Shown here piece after piece: positions 35,913 to 45,077 of a stretch of DNA of 64,000 bases (position 1 is its first letter; every line of letters begins with the position of its first letter). Source of the stretch: Pedobacter cryoconitis (GTDB lineage: Bacteria; Bacteroidota; Bacteroidia; Sphingobacteriales; Sphingobacteriaceae). The stretch spans positions 1,922,001-1,986,000 of the forward strand of contig NZ_CP014504.1 of assembly GCF_001590605.1 (NCBI RefSeq). The letters are read 5' to 3'. Both the position numbers and the translations under genes were made by a program. The notes below the pieces were generated by a model. The model ran no database searches, was not told the origin of the DNA, and saw only the letters and a list, made by a program, of their open reading frames with translations.

Positions 35913-36400
35913 TGAGCGCACAAGTAGGCATAATTATGGGCAGCAAGTCTGATTTAAATATCATGAACGATGCTGCTGATATTTTAAAAGAATTTGGAGT
36001 AGAGTTTGAAATGACGGTTGTTTCTGCACACCGTACACCAGATAGAATGTTCAGCTATGCGAAAGAAGCTGCTTCAAGAGGAATTAAAGTTATTATTGCT
36101 GGTGCTGGTGGTGCCGCGCATTTACCGGGCATGGTAGCGTCTATTACTGTTCTGCCTGTTATTGGAGTTCCTGTAAAAAGTTCTAATAGTATTGATGGAT
36201 GGGATTCGATTTTATCTATTTTACAAATGCCAAATGGGATTCCTGTAGCTACTGTAGCATTGAATGCAGCTAAAAACGCAGGTTTGCTCGCCGTTCAGAT
36301 TTTATCTACTGCTGATAGCGCACTGGCTGTCAAAATGCAGGAATATAAGGATGAATTGAGAAAAAAGGTAGAAGAGTCTGCTGCAGAGTTAGAGTCTTAA
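35912..36400 (+). CDS. purE: N5-CAIR mutase
   Basis: 162 residues, the class I PurE length. Signatures: [23 protein letters not shown] with the catalytic His, and [12 protein letters not shown]. It converts N5-CAIR to CAIR, the step directly after PurK, with which it is translationally coupled. A terminator follows at once. Confidence 0.97.
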   Translation: MSAQVGIIMGSKSDLNIMNDAADILKEFGVEFEMTVVSAHRTPDRMFSYAKEAASRGIKVIIAGAGGAAHLPGMVASITVLPVIGVPVKSSNSIDGWDSILSILQMPNGIPVATVALNAAKNAGLLAVQILSTADSALAVKMQEYKDELRKKVEESAAELES

Positions 36401-36407
36401 GCGTTAC

Positions 36408-36444
36408 AAAAAACGTCCTGTTAATTATAGCAGGGCGTTTTTTT
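36408..36444. terminator. Terminator after purE
   Basis: Stem AAAAAACGTCCTG / CAGGGCGTTTTTT with one G-T pair, 10-base loop, T run. Eight bases after the purE stop; the A/T-rich ends allow use from the convergent yqgE side too. Confidence 0.9.
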
Positions 36445-36466
36445 ATGCCTTTAACTTGAATAAATT

Positions 36467-37030
36467 TTAGTTCAGGTTAGGATTTTTAGGAAAATTACTG
36501 ATATGTGCATATTTAGGCCCCAAATGAATGATCACTTCTTTCCAAAGCTGCTCTTCGTCAGCAGAAAATATCATATCAGCGTCGTACTGATCAGAAACAA
36601 TCCAGGTATTTTCTTCCATCTCCGCTTTAAGCTGAAGCCCTTCCCAACCAGAATAGCCGACAAAAACTTTCACCTCATCTCTAGTTAGTTCTCCTTTACC
36701 CATTAACGCGCTGAAGCTCTCAAAGTTCCCCCCCCAGAAGATTCCTTTAGCAATTTCCTCGCCGCCTGAAATTTTTTCAGGACAACGGTGGATAAAGTGA
36801 ATCGTATCTGTCGCTACCGGGCCACCATAGCACACCACAAAGGCAGGCCCGCCAATGTCCTCAATCAGATCTCCTAATAATAAGAGACTTGGCTGGTTAA
36901 TTACAAAACCAAGCGTTCCCAGTTCGCTGTGTTCGGTCAGAAAAACTACCGACCGGGCAAAATTAGGATCATTTAAAAATGGTTCGGAAACAAGCAGTTT
37001 ACCGGCTGAGGGAGTTAATCGACTTATCAT
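36467..37030 (-). CDS. YqgE/AlgH family protein
   Basis: 187 residues matching the UPF0301 family in length and motifs: [39 protein letters not shown] and [15 protein letters not shown], then [13 protein letters not shown]. AlgH was first linked to alginate regulation in Pseudomonas, but the biochemical role is unknown. Divergent from pdxH with 50 bases between the starts. Confidence 0.93.
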   Translation of the reverse strand: MISRLTPSAGKLLVSEPFLNDPNFARSVVFLTEHSELGTLGFVINQPSLLLLGDLIEDIGGPAFVVCYGGPVATDTIHFIHRCPEKISGGEEIAKGIFWGGNFESFSALMGKGELTRDEVKVFVGYSGWEGLQLKAEMEENTWIVSDQYDADMIFSADEEQLWKEVIIHLGPKYAHISNFPKNPNLN

Positions 37031-37068
37031 TTCGGAAAATTACTTATAATTTTAAAAAAACTAAAGAC

Positions 37069-37076
37069 TATTTTTG
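37069..37076 (+). promoter_or_regulatory. Candidate -7 box TATTTTTG directly before pdxH
   Basis: TAnnTTTG match only 4 bases before the pdxH ATG; if used, the transcript would be leaderless or nearly so. Confidence 0.45.
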
Positions 37077-37080
37077 TCAA

Positions 37081-37731
37081 ATGGAGTTGACCAAAGAAAA
37101 TATTCAAAACCTAAGACAAGATTACCGCGCTGCTGAACTTTCAGAGGCGGATATCAACAAAAATCCGATTGCACAATTCGCAAAATGGTTCAAAGACGCG
37201 TTAGAGGCTAAATTGTATGAGCCTAATGTAATGACTTTGGCTACAGCCGACTTAACAGGCAAACCATCTTCCAGAATTCTCTTATTAAAGGGATTTGATG
37301 AAGAAGGTTTCGTTTTTTTTACCAATTACAACAGTAAAAAAGGTAAAGACCTTCAGGAAAATCCACAAGCTGCAATGCAATTTTTCTGGCCGGAACTGGA
37401 AAGGCAAGTCAGAATTGAGGGTATTGTAACCAAAACGACAGCAGAAGCTTCTACAGCTTATTTTCACTCCCGTCCAAAAGGCAGCCAGATTGGTGCCAGC
37501 GCCTCCCCTCAAAGTACGCTTATTCCGGGCCGCGAAATTTTAGAAGAACGTGTAAAAGAATTGACTGCAGCTTATCAGGAAACAGAAGTCCCGCGTCCTG
37601 AGCATTGGGGAGGTTATGTATTGAAGCCGGAACATATAGAATTCTGGCAAGGCCGCCCAAGCCGTTTACATGACAGGATTACTTACACCAGCGTTAACGG
37701 CGTATGGACAATTAACAGACTCGCACCTTAA
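37081..37731 (+). CDS. pdxH: Pyridoxamine 5'-phosphate oxidase
   Basis: 216 residues from the ATG at 37081 ([20 protein letters not shown] is the normal PdxH start; the open upstream frame would run into the yqgE gene). Motifs: [33 protein letters not shown] for FMN/phosphate binding, [11 protein letters not shown], and the C-terminal signature [12 protein letters not shown]. It oxidises pyridoxine and pyridoxamine phosphates to pyridoxal phosphate, the cofactor used by the trans-sulfuration enzymes at 52996 and 54633. Confidence 0.96.
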   Translation: MELTKENIQNLRQDYRAAELSEADINKNPIAQFAKWFKDALEAKLYEPNVMTLATADLTGKPSSRILLLKGFDEEGFVFFTNYNSKKGKDLQENPQAAMQFFWPELERQVRIEGIVTKTTAEASTAYFHSRPKGSQIGASASPQSTLIPGREILEERVKELTAAYQETEVPRPEHWGGYVLKPEHIEFWQGRPSRLHDRITYTSVNGVWTINRLAP

Positions 37732-37740
37732 ACATAAAAA

Positions 37741-38631
37741 ATGACTAAAATAGCAGTAATAGGATCTGGTACCATGGGAAATGGTATCGCGCATACTTTT
37801 GCACAATTTGGCTACCAGGTGAACCTGGTTGACATCAATCAGGAAGCATTAAATAAAGGAATAGATACAGTTAGTAAAAACCTTGACAGACAAGTTACTA
37901 AAGGGACAATAACTGAAGAAGATAAAGCAACAACATTAAAAAATATAATCACTTTTACTGACTTAAAATCAGGTGTTAAAGAGGCAGATCTTATCGTTGA
38001 GGCCGCTACCGAAAACCTTGAGCTTAAGCTGAAGATATTCAGAGATCTGGATGCTTATGCAAAACCATCAGCAATATTGGCAAGTAACACTTCCTCAATC
38101 TCAATTACCCATATTGCATCGGTCACTACCAGGGGAGAAAAGGTTATTGGAATGCACTTCATGAATCCAGTACCCGTGATGAAACTGGTAGAGGTAATTC
38201 GCGGCTATGCTACTTCTGACGAAACTACTTCGCTGGTAATGAACTTATCAGAAAAGCTGGGTAAAGTTCCTGTTGAGGTAAATGACTATCCTGGATTCGT
38301 AGCAAACCGTATTTTAATGCCCATGATCAATGAAGCCATTTACACGCTATTTGAAGGTGTTGCCGGTGTTTCAGAGATCGATACCGTAATGAAACTGGGT
38401 ATGGCACATCCAATGGGCCCACTGCAACTTGCAGACTTTATTGGACTCGATGTCTGCCTGGCTATTATGAACGTATTGCATAAAGGATTCGGTAATGCTA
38501 AATATGCACCATGTCCGCTTTTAGCAAATATGGTAATGGCAGGCAAAAAAGGAGTAAAGTCCGGAGAAGGATTTTATGATTACAGTGCAGGCGTCAAAGA
38601 GGCGAAACCAGCAGCTAAGTTTTTATCTTAA
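37741..38631 (+). CDS. 3-hydroxyacyl-CoA (3-hydroxybutyryl-CoA) dehydrogenase
   Basis: 296 residues, the stand-alone short form. NAD-binding IAVIGSGTMGNGIAHTF (about 4-20), catalytic Ser in SNTSSISIT and His-Glu pair in GMHFMNPVPVMKLVEVI, then DYPGFVANRI and the C-terminal dimerisation domain with GLDVCLAIM. It oxidises (S)-3-hydroxyacyl-CoA to the ketoacyl-CoA in fatty acid or butyrate metabolism. Spaced 9 bases from pdxH and 9 bases from ruvB, so the three may be co-transcribed. Confidence 0.92.
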   Translation: MTKIAVIGSGTMGNGIAHTFAQFGYQVNLVDINQEALNKGIDTVSKNLDRQVTKGTITEEDKATTLKNIITFTDLKSGVKEADLIVEAATENLELKLKIFRDLDAYAKPSAILASNTSSISITHIASVTTRGEKVIGMHFMNPVPVMKLVEVIRGYATSDETTSLVMNLSEKLGKVPVEVNDYPGFVANRILMPMINEAIYTLFEGVAGVSEIDTVMKLGMAHPMGPLQLADFIGLDVCLAIMNVLHKGFGNAKYAPCPLLANMVMAGKKGVKSGEGFYDYSAGVKEAKPAAKFLS

Positions 38632-38640
38632 CTTTACCAC

Positions 38641-39663
38641 ATGAACGAAAACCTTGACCCCTCTTCAGAAAGCTTATCTCCTATTGAAAGGGACATAGAA
38701 AAAGTGTTGCGTCCCCAGGCTTTTGAAGATTTTACTGGTCAGGAAAAAATCATGGAAAACCTGAAGATCTTTGTTAAAGCAGCTAAACTGCGGGGCGAAC
38801 CTTTAGACCATGTATTACTGCACGGCCCTCCGGGATTGGGAAAAACCACGCTTTCTTATATTATCGCCAATGAAATGGGTGTTGGTATTAAAGTGACTTC
38901 CGGTCCTGTACTGGATAAACCAGGTGATCTGGCAGGGCTTTTAACAAACCTGGAAACCGGAGATATCCTTTTTATTGATGAGATACACCGTTTAAGCCCT
39001 CTGGTAGAAGAATATCTGTATTCTGCAATGGAAGACTTCAAAATTGATATTATGCTGGAAAGCGGGCCTAATGCCCGTTCTGTTCAGATTACTTTGAATC
39101 CATTTACATTGGTTGGTGCAACTACACGCTCCGGATTATTGACCGCACCATTAAGAGCAAGGTTCGGCATTAATTCCAGACTGGCTTATTATGACGCTAA
39201 ATTACTCACTACCATCGTACTGCGCTCTTCAGAAATCCTTAAAACACCAATTACAGAAGAAGGTGCCTATGAAATTGCAAGACGAAGCCGCGGTACACCA
39301 AGGATTGCGAATGCTTTGTTAAGAAGGACAAGAGATTTTGCACAGATCAAAGGAAATGGTACGATTGATACGACTATAGCCAAATATGCATTAACAGCCT
39401 TAAATGTTGACGAACATGGATTGGACGAAATGGATAACAAGATCCTGCTAACTATTATCGATAAGTTTAAAGGTGGCCCGGTTGGTTTAAAAACTATTGC
39501 AACTGCCGTTGGTGAAGATGAAGGAACAATAGAAGAGGTATATGAACCTTTCCTGATTCAGGAAGGCTATATGATGCGTACCTCCCGCGGAAGAGAAGTT
39601 ACAGAAGCGGCTTATAAACACCTTAAAAGACAGTACCAGGCACAGTCTGGCAAGTTATTTTAA
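38641..39663 (+). CDS. ruvB: Holliday junction branch migration helicase RuvB
   Basis: 340 residues. Walker [13 protein letters not shown], Walker [13 protein letters not shown], sensor 1 [11 protein letters not shown], Arg finger region APLRARFGI, and the C-terminal winged helix [20 protein letters not shown] followed by RTSRGRE. RuvB is the hexameric motor that with RuvA migrates Holliday junctions; ruvA and ruvC are not in this window. A long hairpin follows. Confidence 0.97.
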   Translation: MNENLDPSSESLSPIERDIEKVLRPQAFEDFTGQEKIMENLKIFVKAAKLRGEPLDHVLLHGPPGLGKTTLSYIIANEMGVGIKVTSGPVLDKPGDLAGLLTNLETGDILFIDEIHRLSPLVEEYLYSAMEDFKIDIMLESGPNARSVQITLNPFTLVGATTRSGLLTAPLRARFGINSRLAYYDAKLLTTIVLRSSEILKTPITEEGAYEIARRSRGTPRIANALLRRTRDFAQIKGNGTIDTTIAKYALTALNVDEHGLDEMDNKILLTIIDKFKGGPVGLKTIATAVGEDEGTIEEVYEPFLIQEGYMMRTSRGREVTEAAYKHLKRQYQAQSGKLF

Positions 39664-39720
39664 GAAATATCTTTTTGAGGCATCATTTATGTATAGGAAC
39701 AGATATTACATATCTTTCAT

Positions 39721-39773
39721 GCCAATTCTTGCTTATAAATGGTTTTAATGACTATTTATAAGCAAGAATTGGC
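39721..39773. repeat. Perfect 20-bp inverted repeat, 13-base loop
   Basis: Left arm GCCAATTCTTGCTTATAAAT (39721-39740) and its exact reverse complement (39754-39773). It lies 57 bases after ruvB and 16 before the next start. It probably ends or stabilises the ruvB transcript, but there is no T run after it. Confidence 0.8.
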
Positions 39774-39788
39774 TATAAAATAACGCAA

Positions 39789-41297
39789 ATGAATATTGAA
39801 ACAAGAAAACTGACCCTGGAAGACTATGACGATTTGAAAGAGTCAATGTTACAGGCATATGATACCCTCGGCGGACAAATCTGGAGTAAACAGACCATCG
39901 CCAAACTACTCAAACTATTCCCAGAAGGTCAGCTCTGCATCGCCGTAGATGATAAAGTAGTGGCCTGTTCACTGGCACTGATCGTAAACTACGATGAATA
40001 CGGCGATAAACACACCTATGAAATGATTACTGGTGGCTATACTTTTTCTACACACGATCCTAATGGAGATACTTTATATGGTATTGAGATCTTTGTTTCT
40101 CCCGAATATAGAGGATTGAGATTAGGCCGCAGGTTATATGAAGCCAGAAAAGAACTTTGCGAAAGCCTTAATTTAAAAAGTATCATTGCAGGCGGACGGA
40201 TACCCGGCTACCATGAACACGCAGATGAATTGAGTCCAAGACAATATATAGATAAGGTTAAAGCCAAAGAAATCTATGATCCTACCCTTACTTTTCAAAT
40301 ATCCAATGACTTTCACGTCAGGAAAGTATTAAAAAATTACCTTCCGGGAGATCATGAGTCTAAAGAATTCGCCACATTAATTGAGTGGAATAATATCTAT
40401 TATCAAGGTGTTGATGCTTCAGCACGTTCGGCTAAAACAATCAGAATCGGATTGGTGCAATGGCAAATGAGACTTTTCCCTGATATGGATGCCTTTTATG
40501 AGCAGGTGGAGTTTTTTGTAGACGCTGTAAGCGGTTACAAATCTGATTTTATCATGTTCCCCGAACTTTTTAATACCCCATTATTACAGCCTTATAATCA
40601 TTTACCAGAAATGGAAGCTATGCGCAAACTGGCAGAGCTTACACCAGAGATTGTAGAGAAAATTCAGAGCTATGCGGTTTCTTATAATGTGAATGTTATT
40701 TCGGGCAGTATGCCGATTTTAGAAAACAACAAGTTGTATAATGCGACTTATCTATGCCACAGAAGTGGAAAAACTGAAGAGTATAGAAAGATTCATATTA
40801 CACCAAATGAGCTGAAGTATTATGGTATGGTTGGTGGCGATAAAATCCAGGTATTTGATACAGATTGTGGTAAAATCGGTATTCTGATCTGTTATGATGT
40901 TGAATTCCCGGAATTAAGCAGAATTTATGCTGATCAGGGAATGCAAATCCTGTTCGTCCCTTTCTTAACTGATACACAGAATGGATATACCAGGGTGAGA
41001 AGATGTGCACAAGCAAGGGCAATAGAAAACGAATGTTATGTAGCTATTGCAGGTTGCGTAGGTAACCTGCCAAAGGTGAATAACATGGATATACAATTTG
41101 CACAGTCTGCAGTATTCACCCCTTCAGATTTCGCCTTTCCTACAAACGCAGTAAAAGCAGAAACTACGCCAAACACCGAAATGATGCTTGTTGTAGACGT
41201 AGACCTGCATTTACTTGATGAGTTGCACCATTTTGGTACAGTTAAAATATTGAAAGACCGTCGTACTGATCTTTACGAAGTCAAATTACTTAAATAG
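39789..41297 (+). CDS. Fusion of GNAT N-acetyltransferase and nitrilase-superfamily amidohydrolase
   Basis: 502 residues. The N-terminal ~210 are a GNAT domain with the acetyl-CoA-binding YRGLRLGRRLYEARKEL (about 110-126). The C-terminal ~285 are a carbon-nitrogen hydrolase with the catalytic triad Glu in MFPELF, Lys in YRKIHITP and Cys in GILICYDVEFPE. The same fused layout is known from other bacteria. The two activities presumably act in sequence on one amide or amine substrate, which is unknown. Confidence 0.92.
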   Translation: MNIETRKLTLEDYDDLKESMLQAYDTLGGQIWSKQTIAKLLKLFPEGQLCIAVDDKVVACSLALIVNYDEYGDKHTYEMITGGYTFSTHDPNGDTLYGIEIFVSPEYRGLRLGRRLYEARKELCESLNLKSIIAGGRIPGYHEHADELSPRQYIDKVKAKEIYDPTLTFQISNDFHVRKVLKNYLPGDHESKEFATLIEWNNIYYQGVDASARSAKTIRIGLVQWQMRLFPDMDAFYEQVEFFVDAVSGYKSDFIMFPELFNTPLLQPYNHLPEMEAMRKLAELTPEIVEKIQSYAVSYNVNVISGSMPILENNKLYNATYLCHRSGKTEEYRKIHITPNELKYYGMVGGDKIQVFDTDCGKIGILICYDVEFPELSRIYADQGMQILFVPFLTDTQNGYTRVRRCAQARAIENECYVAIAGCVGNLPKVNNMDIQFAQSAVFTPSDFAFPTNAVKAETTPNTEMMLVVDVDLHLLDELHHFGTVKILKDRRTDLYEVKLLK

Positions 41298-41305
41298 TAA
41301 AAAGA

Positions 41306-41515
41306 TTATTTACGTAAAAACAACCAATAAATGAGCAGGAGCAATATAATAATGGGCACTCCCCATTTGATTACTGGCCCTGCTCCTTTATCATTATCTT
41401 CATTTACGGCCTGTGGAGATGGCCCCGGGTCATCCTGATGTTTTGGATAATCAGTCTCTACTTCTTTAGGTTTATTTTCTGGGTTCTCTTTGAAATCAGA
41501 TTCTGTATTTTCCAT
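41306..41515 (-). CDS. Small C-tail membrane protein of unknown function
   Basis: 69 residues. About 45 polar, acidic and Pro-rich residues (ENPENKPKEVETDYPK) precede one C-terminal membrane helix (about 49-67, GVPIIILLLLIYWLF) and end in RK, so the polar part probably faces the periplasm or the cytosol as a tail-anchored segment. No known family. It converges on the GNAT-nitrilase gene with 8 bases between. Confidence 0.65.
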   Translation of the reverse strand: MENTESDFKENPENKPKEVETDYPKHQDDPGPSPQAVNEDNDKGAGPVIKWGVPIIILLLLIYWLFLRK

Positions 41516-41639
41516 GTTTGACAGTGTTAAAGTTAATTTCAGACAATTATTTTAGTTGATACATAGATAACAAAGAAAAGATCCAAAAGTTTCCCTCAAA
41601 GCAGGACATAGTATTTTCCAACGCGCTCTCAGTACTAAA

Positions 41640-41945
41640 TTATCTTAGACAAACATAAGTCTCAATTTCAGCACCTACTTCTGAATCTGCATCTATAGCT
41701 GCATTTGAAGGTCGAGGTTGTGCTTCGCCACTTATCAGTGCATTTGCAATATGATCCAATACACTAGAAGGAATATAAGCAGGATAAACGCTACCTACAT
41801 TTCCATCTTCATCTTCAACATCAGGTAAATAAACCGCAGAAAGTACACTGCCATCTCTTTTAAAAGCAGGTTCAACGCTCGTTCTTCTGTAACTTGATGT
41901 CAAAGTCACATCTCCTCCTAAATAAGCATACCAGGAATTAGCCAT
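41640..41945 (-). CDS. Small protein of a Bacteroidota-type SWY family, function unknown
   Basis: 101 residues from the ATG at 41945 (an in-frame TTG lies two codons upstream). No signal peptide. The opening ANSWYAYLGGDVTLTSSY and the later SAVY, then a helix SSVLDHIANALISG and a final strand ending YVCLR recall small Bacteroidota proteins that begin SWYxY and usually hold a conserved Cys pair in the middle; here the expected cysteines are replaced (VEPAFKRDGSVLSAVY). This likeness is from memory and should be checked. No neighbour suggests a role. Confidence 0.55.
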   Translation of the reverse strand: MANSWYAYLGGDVTLTSSYRRTSVEPAFKRDGSVLSAVYLPDVEDEDGNVGSVYPAYIPSSVLDHIANALISGEAQPRPSNAAIDADSEVGAEIETYVCLR

Positions 41946-42153
41946 AATCAATAATACTTTTATTCATCAAAAAATATCAAAAACTTTAATTTACACCTAC
42001 TCTTTTAAGGATTTTCAGTTTTCTCCTTTTTATATTTTTGTAGCACCAAATTATGGTTTAAAAAGACCAAATAATAGGGTCATATGACTCAAAAATCACC
42101 TCTTGAACGTCACATAACACCATACACCAATTTTTTTATAGACAACAGAAACG

Positions 42154-42161
42154 TACCTTTG
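42154..42161 (+). promoter_or_regulatory. Candidate -7 box TACCTTTG before queG
   Basis: Exact TAnnTTTG match, 9 bases before the queG ATG, implying a very short leader. Confidence 0.55.
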
Positions 42162-42170
42162 CAGTGAGAA

Positions 42171-43118
42171 ATGTACAATAACCCTTCAAAATACAGCCAG
42201 CTTATCAAGGATGAAGCCCTAAGACTAGGCTTTATGCAATGCGGTATAGCTAAAGCTGGTTTTCTCGAAGAAGAAGCGCCCAGATTGGAAAAATGGCTCA
42301 AAGATAATCGTCATGGACAGATGAGCTATATGGAAAATCACTTTGACAAAAGGTTGAACCCAACACTACTGGTAGACGATGCAAAATCTGTTATCTCACT
42401 CACTTTAAACTACTTCCCAGAAGAGCGGCAAACAGACCCGGATGCACCAAAGATCTCAAAATACGCCTATGGAGCAGATTATCACACGGTCATTAAAGAT
42501 AAATTATTCTTATTGCTCAGTTTTATTGAAGAAAACATAGGTGAAGTAAGCGGAAGAGCTTTTGTAGATTCTGCACCAGTACTGGACAGAGCCTGGGCAA
42601 AACGCGCAGGTATAGGCTGGATCGGTAAAAACAGCAATATTATCAGTAAAAAAAGTGGTTCCTTCTTTTTTTTGGCAGAGCTGATTATTGACCTTGACCT
42701 GGTCTATGACGAACCCTTTGCTACTGACCACTGCGGTACCTGTACCAAATGTATAGATGCCTGTCCAACAGATGCGATCCTATCCCCTTTTATCATTGAT
42801 GCTACCAAATGTATCTCTTACCTCACTATTGAGCTCAGAGATGAAATCCCTAAAAGCTTTGATGATAAAATGGAAAACTGGATGTTTGGCTGTGATATTT
42901 GTCAGGACGTTTGCCCATGGAACAGATTTTCAGTTCCGCATACTGAACCAAAATTCAAACCGAATGAGAATTTACTGGGAATGAAAAGAGAAGATTGGCT
43001 GGATATTACCGAAGATGTATTTAAACAGATTTTTAAGAATTCGGCAGTAAAGCGGACTAAGTTTAAAGGCCTAACCCGCAATATTGATTTCATCAGGCAG
43101 ATTCCTGATGAAAGTTAA
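42171..43118 (+). CDS. queG: Epoxyqueuosine reductase
   Basis: 315 residues. The DUF1730 N-terminal domain shows [29 protein letters not shown] binds cobalamin; two 4Fe-4S clusters are held by [12 protein letters not shown] and by [11 protein letters not shown]. QueG uses cobalamin to reduce epoxyqueuosine to queuosine, the last step of tRNA wobble-base modification (Asn, Asp, His, Tyr). The C-terminal HEAT-like part of longer homologues is missing, as in many bacteria. Confidence 0.96.
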   Translation: MYNNPSKYSQLIKDEALRLGFMQCGIAKAGFLEEEAPRLEKWLKDNRHGQMSYMENHFDKRLNPTLLVDDAKSVISLTLNYFPEERQTDPDAPKISKYAYGADYHTVIKDKLFLLLSFIEENIGEVSGRAFVDSAPVLDRAWAKRAGIGWIGKNSNIISKKSGSFFFLAELIIDLDLVYDEPFATDHCGTCTKCIDACPTDAILSPFIIDATKCISYLTIELRDEIPKSFDDKMENWMFGCDICQDVCPWNRFSVPHTEPKFKPNENLLGMKREDWLDITEDVFKQIFKNSAVKRTKFKGLTRNIDFIRQIPDES

Positions 43119-43141
43119 GAATTGATTAAGCTCAAAAAAGC

Positions 43142-45007
43142 TTATTTAACAAACAAAATGTTATTGTAATCGTTTTTATCAGGTACATAAGTACTTCCAA
43201 GCACAGCTTTCTTTATTTTCTTGCTGGTCTTGAAAGGAAGAGAAATATTCAGTTCAGGTTTCTCCCAGACACCAATATTCCAATGTGCTTTTTCTGTAGA
43301 ACCATCATCATAAGTTAAAGTAAGGTCAACAGGTAATGGTTTAAGACTTTTGTTCTCTATTTTGAAAACATAACCATCAGCAGTTTTATCTGCACCAGTA
43401 ATACCCAGGTCAATATCTCCCTCGCCAAAAAACCATCTGTTCCAGAACCAGTCCATATTTTTACCTGATCCTTCGTTCATACTGTAAAAGAAATCAAATG
43501 GCATTGGGTGTTTACCGTTCCATTGCTCAATGTAATGGTGTAAAGCTTTAGTAAACAATTCATCACCCAGATAGTCCTTCACAAACAAATAGCCCAAAGC
43601 AGGTTTAGGATAAGAGTTGGTAAAAGAACCTGAACCAACAAGGTCTGGAGTAAGGGTCATGATTGGCGTGTCATCTTTTTTACCAGAATTAAATGCTGTT
43701 GGCTGTACACCATATTCATCAACCATAGTAGAGTCAATCATTGGAGAAATTAACCACTCCCCTATAGTTGCCCACCCTTCGTCCATCCAGCCATATTTTG
43801 TTTCGTTGGTTCCCATGTAAAAAGGGAACATGGTATGAAAAATCTCATGGATAGTCAGCGTAATTGAGTTCTCACGTTTTTCAACTGGGTTATCATTCAC
43901 CATCATTGGATATTCCATTTGGTCAAGACCATCAAAAATAGTCTCATGTGCATAAGGATATGGCCATTTCGGGAATTCATAACTCATCGCATGTACAGAT
44001 TTACGTGCAAAATCTATCACTTCATAATAATCTTTATGAATTGGATTAAATGCAGCATCCACACGTGTTCTTCTATTGGTTTTCGGATCAACGACTAAAC
44101 TCGTTGACTTCCACAAATAATGGTTACTAGTTGCAAAAACAAAGTCAGTTACATTTTTAGCTTCAAATTTCCAGGTATTAAAATCCTGGTTCTTAGTAAT
44201 CGTTTGTGTCGCCAGGTCATTCTCATTGATTACATTGACAACACTATCTACCTGCTCCGCTAAAGCTAACTTATCTGCAATTTTCTTTTGAAACACACTT
44301 TTAGCATTCATCAGATCTCCTGTTGCCCAGATCACGTAGTTTTTAGGCACGGTTACCGCTGCCTTGAAAGTACAGAAGTCATTATAAAACTCAGCATCCC
44401 CAAGATAAGGATACTTGTTCCAACCATCAACATCATCGTAAACAGTGATACGCGGAAAGAAATAAGCCACAAAATAAGAACCTTCATCAACCATACCAGT
44501 TCTGTTATGAGATCCCTTATTCAAAGTATATTGATAAGCAATTTTAACTTTTATACTTTTTCCAGGAGCCAATCCAGCAATAGCAGTATGCATATTTGTT
44601 CCATCGATCTGAAGTGCATTCCCAGAAACCATTTTATCATTAATTGATAAGGAACCAATTTTCACCCCCTCACCCAAATCTCTGTCTGCAACCTTACTTG
44701 CACGCGGACTGCCATCTTTGTATAAGTTTGGATATAATTTAAACCAGACCTCCTTTAAAGTATCAGGACTTTGATTCTTATATATAACATCAACAGTACC
44801 TTTCAGCAATCCTGACACAGGATCGAAATCTACTTTCAGCTCGTAATCTGCTGTATTCTGCCAGTATTTTAATCCTGGTTTGCCATTCACAGCTCTTGTT
44901 CCTTTGTTATACGCTTGCTGAATATCCGCAGGGACAGGCAAACCTTGTTGAGCAAAAACGCTCAGACCTATCATACTGAATAGACTGAGCATTGTTATTT
45001 TCTTCAT
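43142..45007 (-). CDS. Exported M1 family metallopeptidase
   Basis: 621 residues with a signal peptide (1-19, ending SVFAQ). The N-terminal beta domain carries GLLKGTVDVIYKNQSPDTL; the zinc site is HEIFH followed, after 18 residues, by Glu in WMDEGW. The usual GAMEN exopeptidase motif is replaced by DQMEYPMM, a common variant in Bacteroidota secreted M1 enzymes. Likely a periplasmic aminopeptidase. Confidence 0.93.
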   Translation of the reverse strand: MKKITMLSLFSMIGLSVFAQQGLPVPADIQQAYNKGTRAVNGKPGLKYWQNTADYELKVDFDPVSGLLKGTVDVIYKNQSPDTLKEVWFKLYPNLYKDGSPRASKVADRDLGEGVKIGSLSINDKMVSGNALQIDGTNMHTAIAGLAPGKSIKVKIAYQYTLNKGSHNRTGMVDEGSYFVAYFFPRITVYDDVDGWNKYPYLGDAEFYNDFCTFKAAVTVPKNYVIWATGDLMNAKSVFQKKIADKLALAEQVDSVVNVINENDLATQTITKNQDFNTWKFEAKNVTDFVFATSNHYLWKSTSLVVDPKTNRRTRVDAAFNPIHKDYYEVIDFARKSVHAMSYEFPKWPYPYAHETIFDGLDQMEYPMMVNDNPVEKRENSITLTIHEIFHTMFPFYMGTNETKYGWMDEGWATIGEWLISPMIDSTMVDEYGVQPTAFNSGKKDDTPIMTLTPDLVGSGSFTNSYPKPALGYLFVKDYLGDELFTKALHHYIEQWNGKHPMPFDFFYSMNEGSGKNMDWFWNRWFFGEGDIDLGITGADKTADGYVFKIENKSLKPLPVDLTLTYDDGSTEKAHWNIGVWEKPELNISLPFKTSKKIKKAVLGSTYVPDKNDYNNILFVK

Positions 45008-45035
45008 CGACTATATATTTTATTTTCCCTTTTAT

Positions 45036-45072
45036 AAAAAAACCTGCATATGAATATAATATGCAGGTTTTT
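45036..45072. terminator. Perfect 14-bp hairpin between exonuclease and M1 peptidase genes
   Basis: AAAAACCTGCATAT with its exact complement and a 7-base loop, A run on the left and T run on the right. On the minus strand it lies 6 bases after the exonuclease stop and ends that transcript. Confidence 0.9.
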
Positions 45073-45077
45073 GCTGG

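Noticed and set aside
36979..37080. N-terminal extension of pdxH
   Set aside because: It runs antisense to the start of yqgE and across the pdxH promoter box; PdxH homologues start at 37081.
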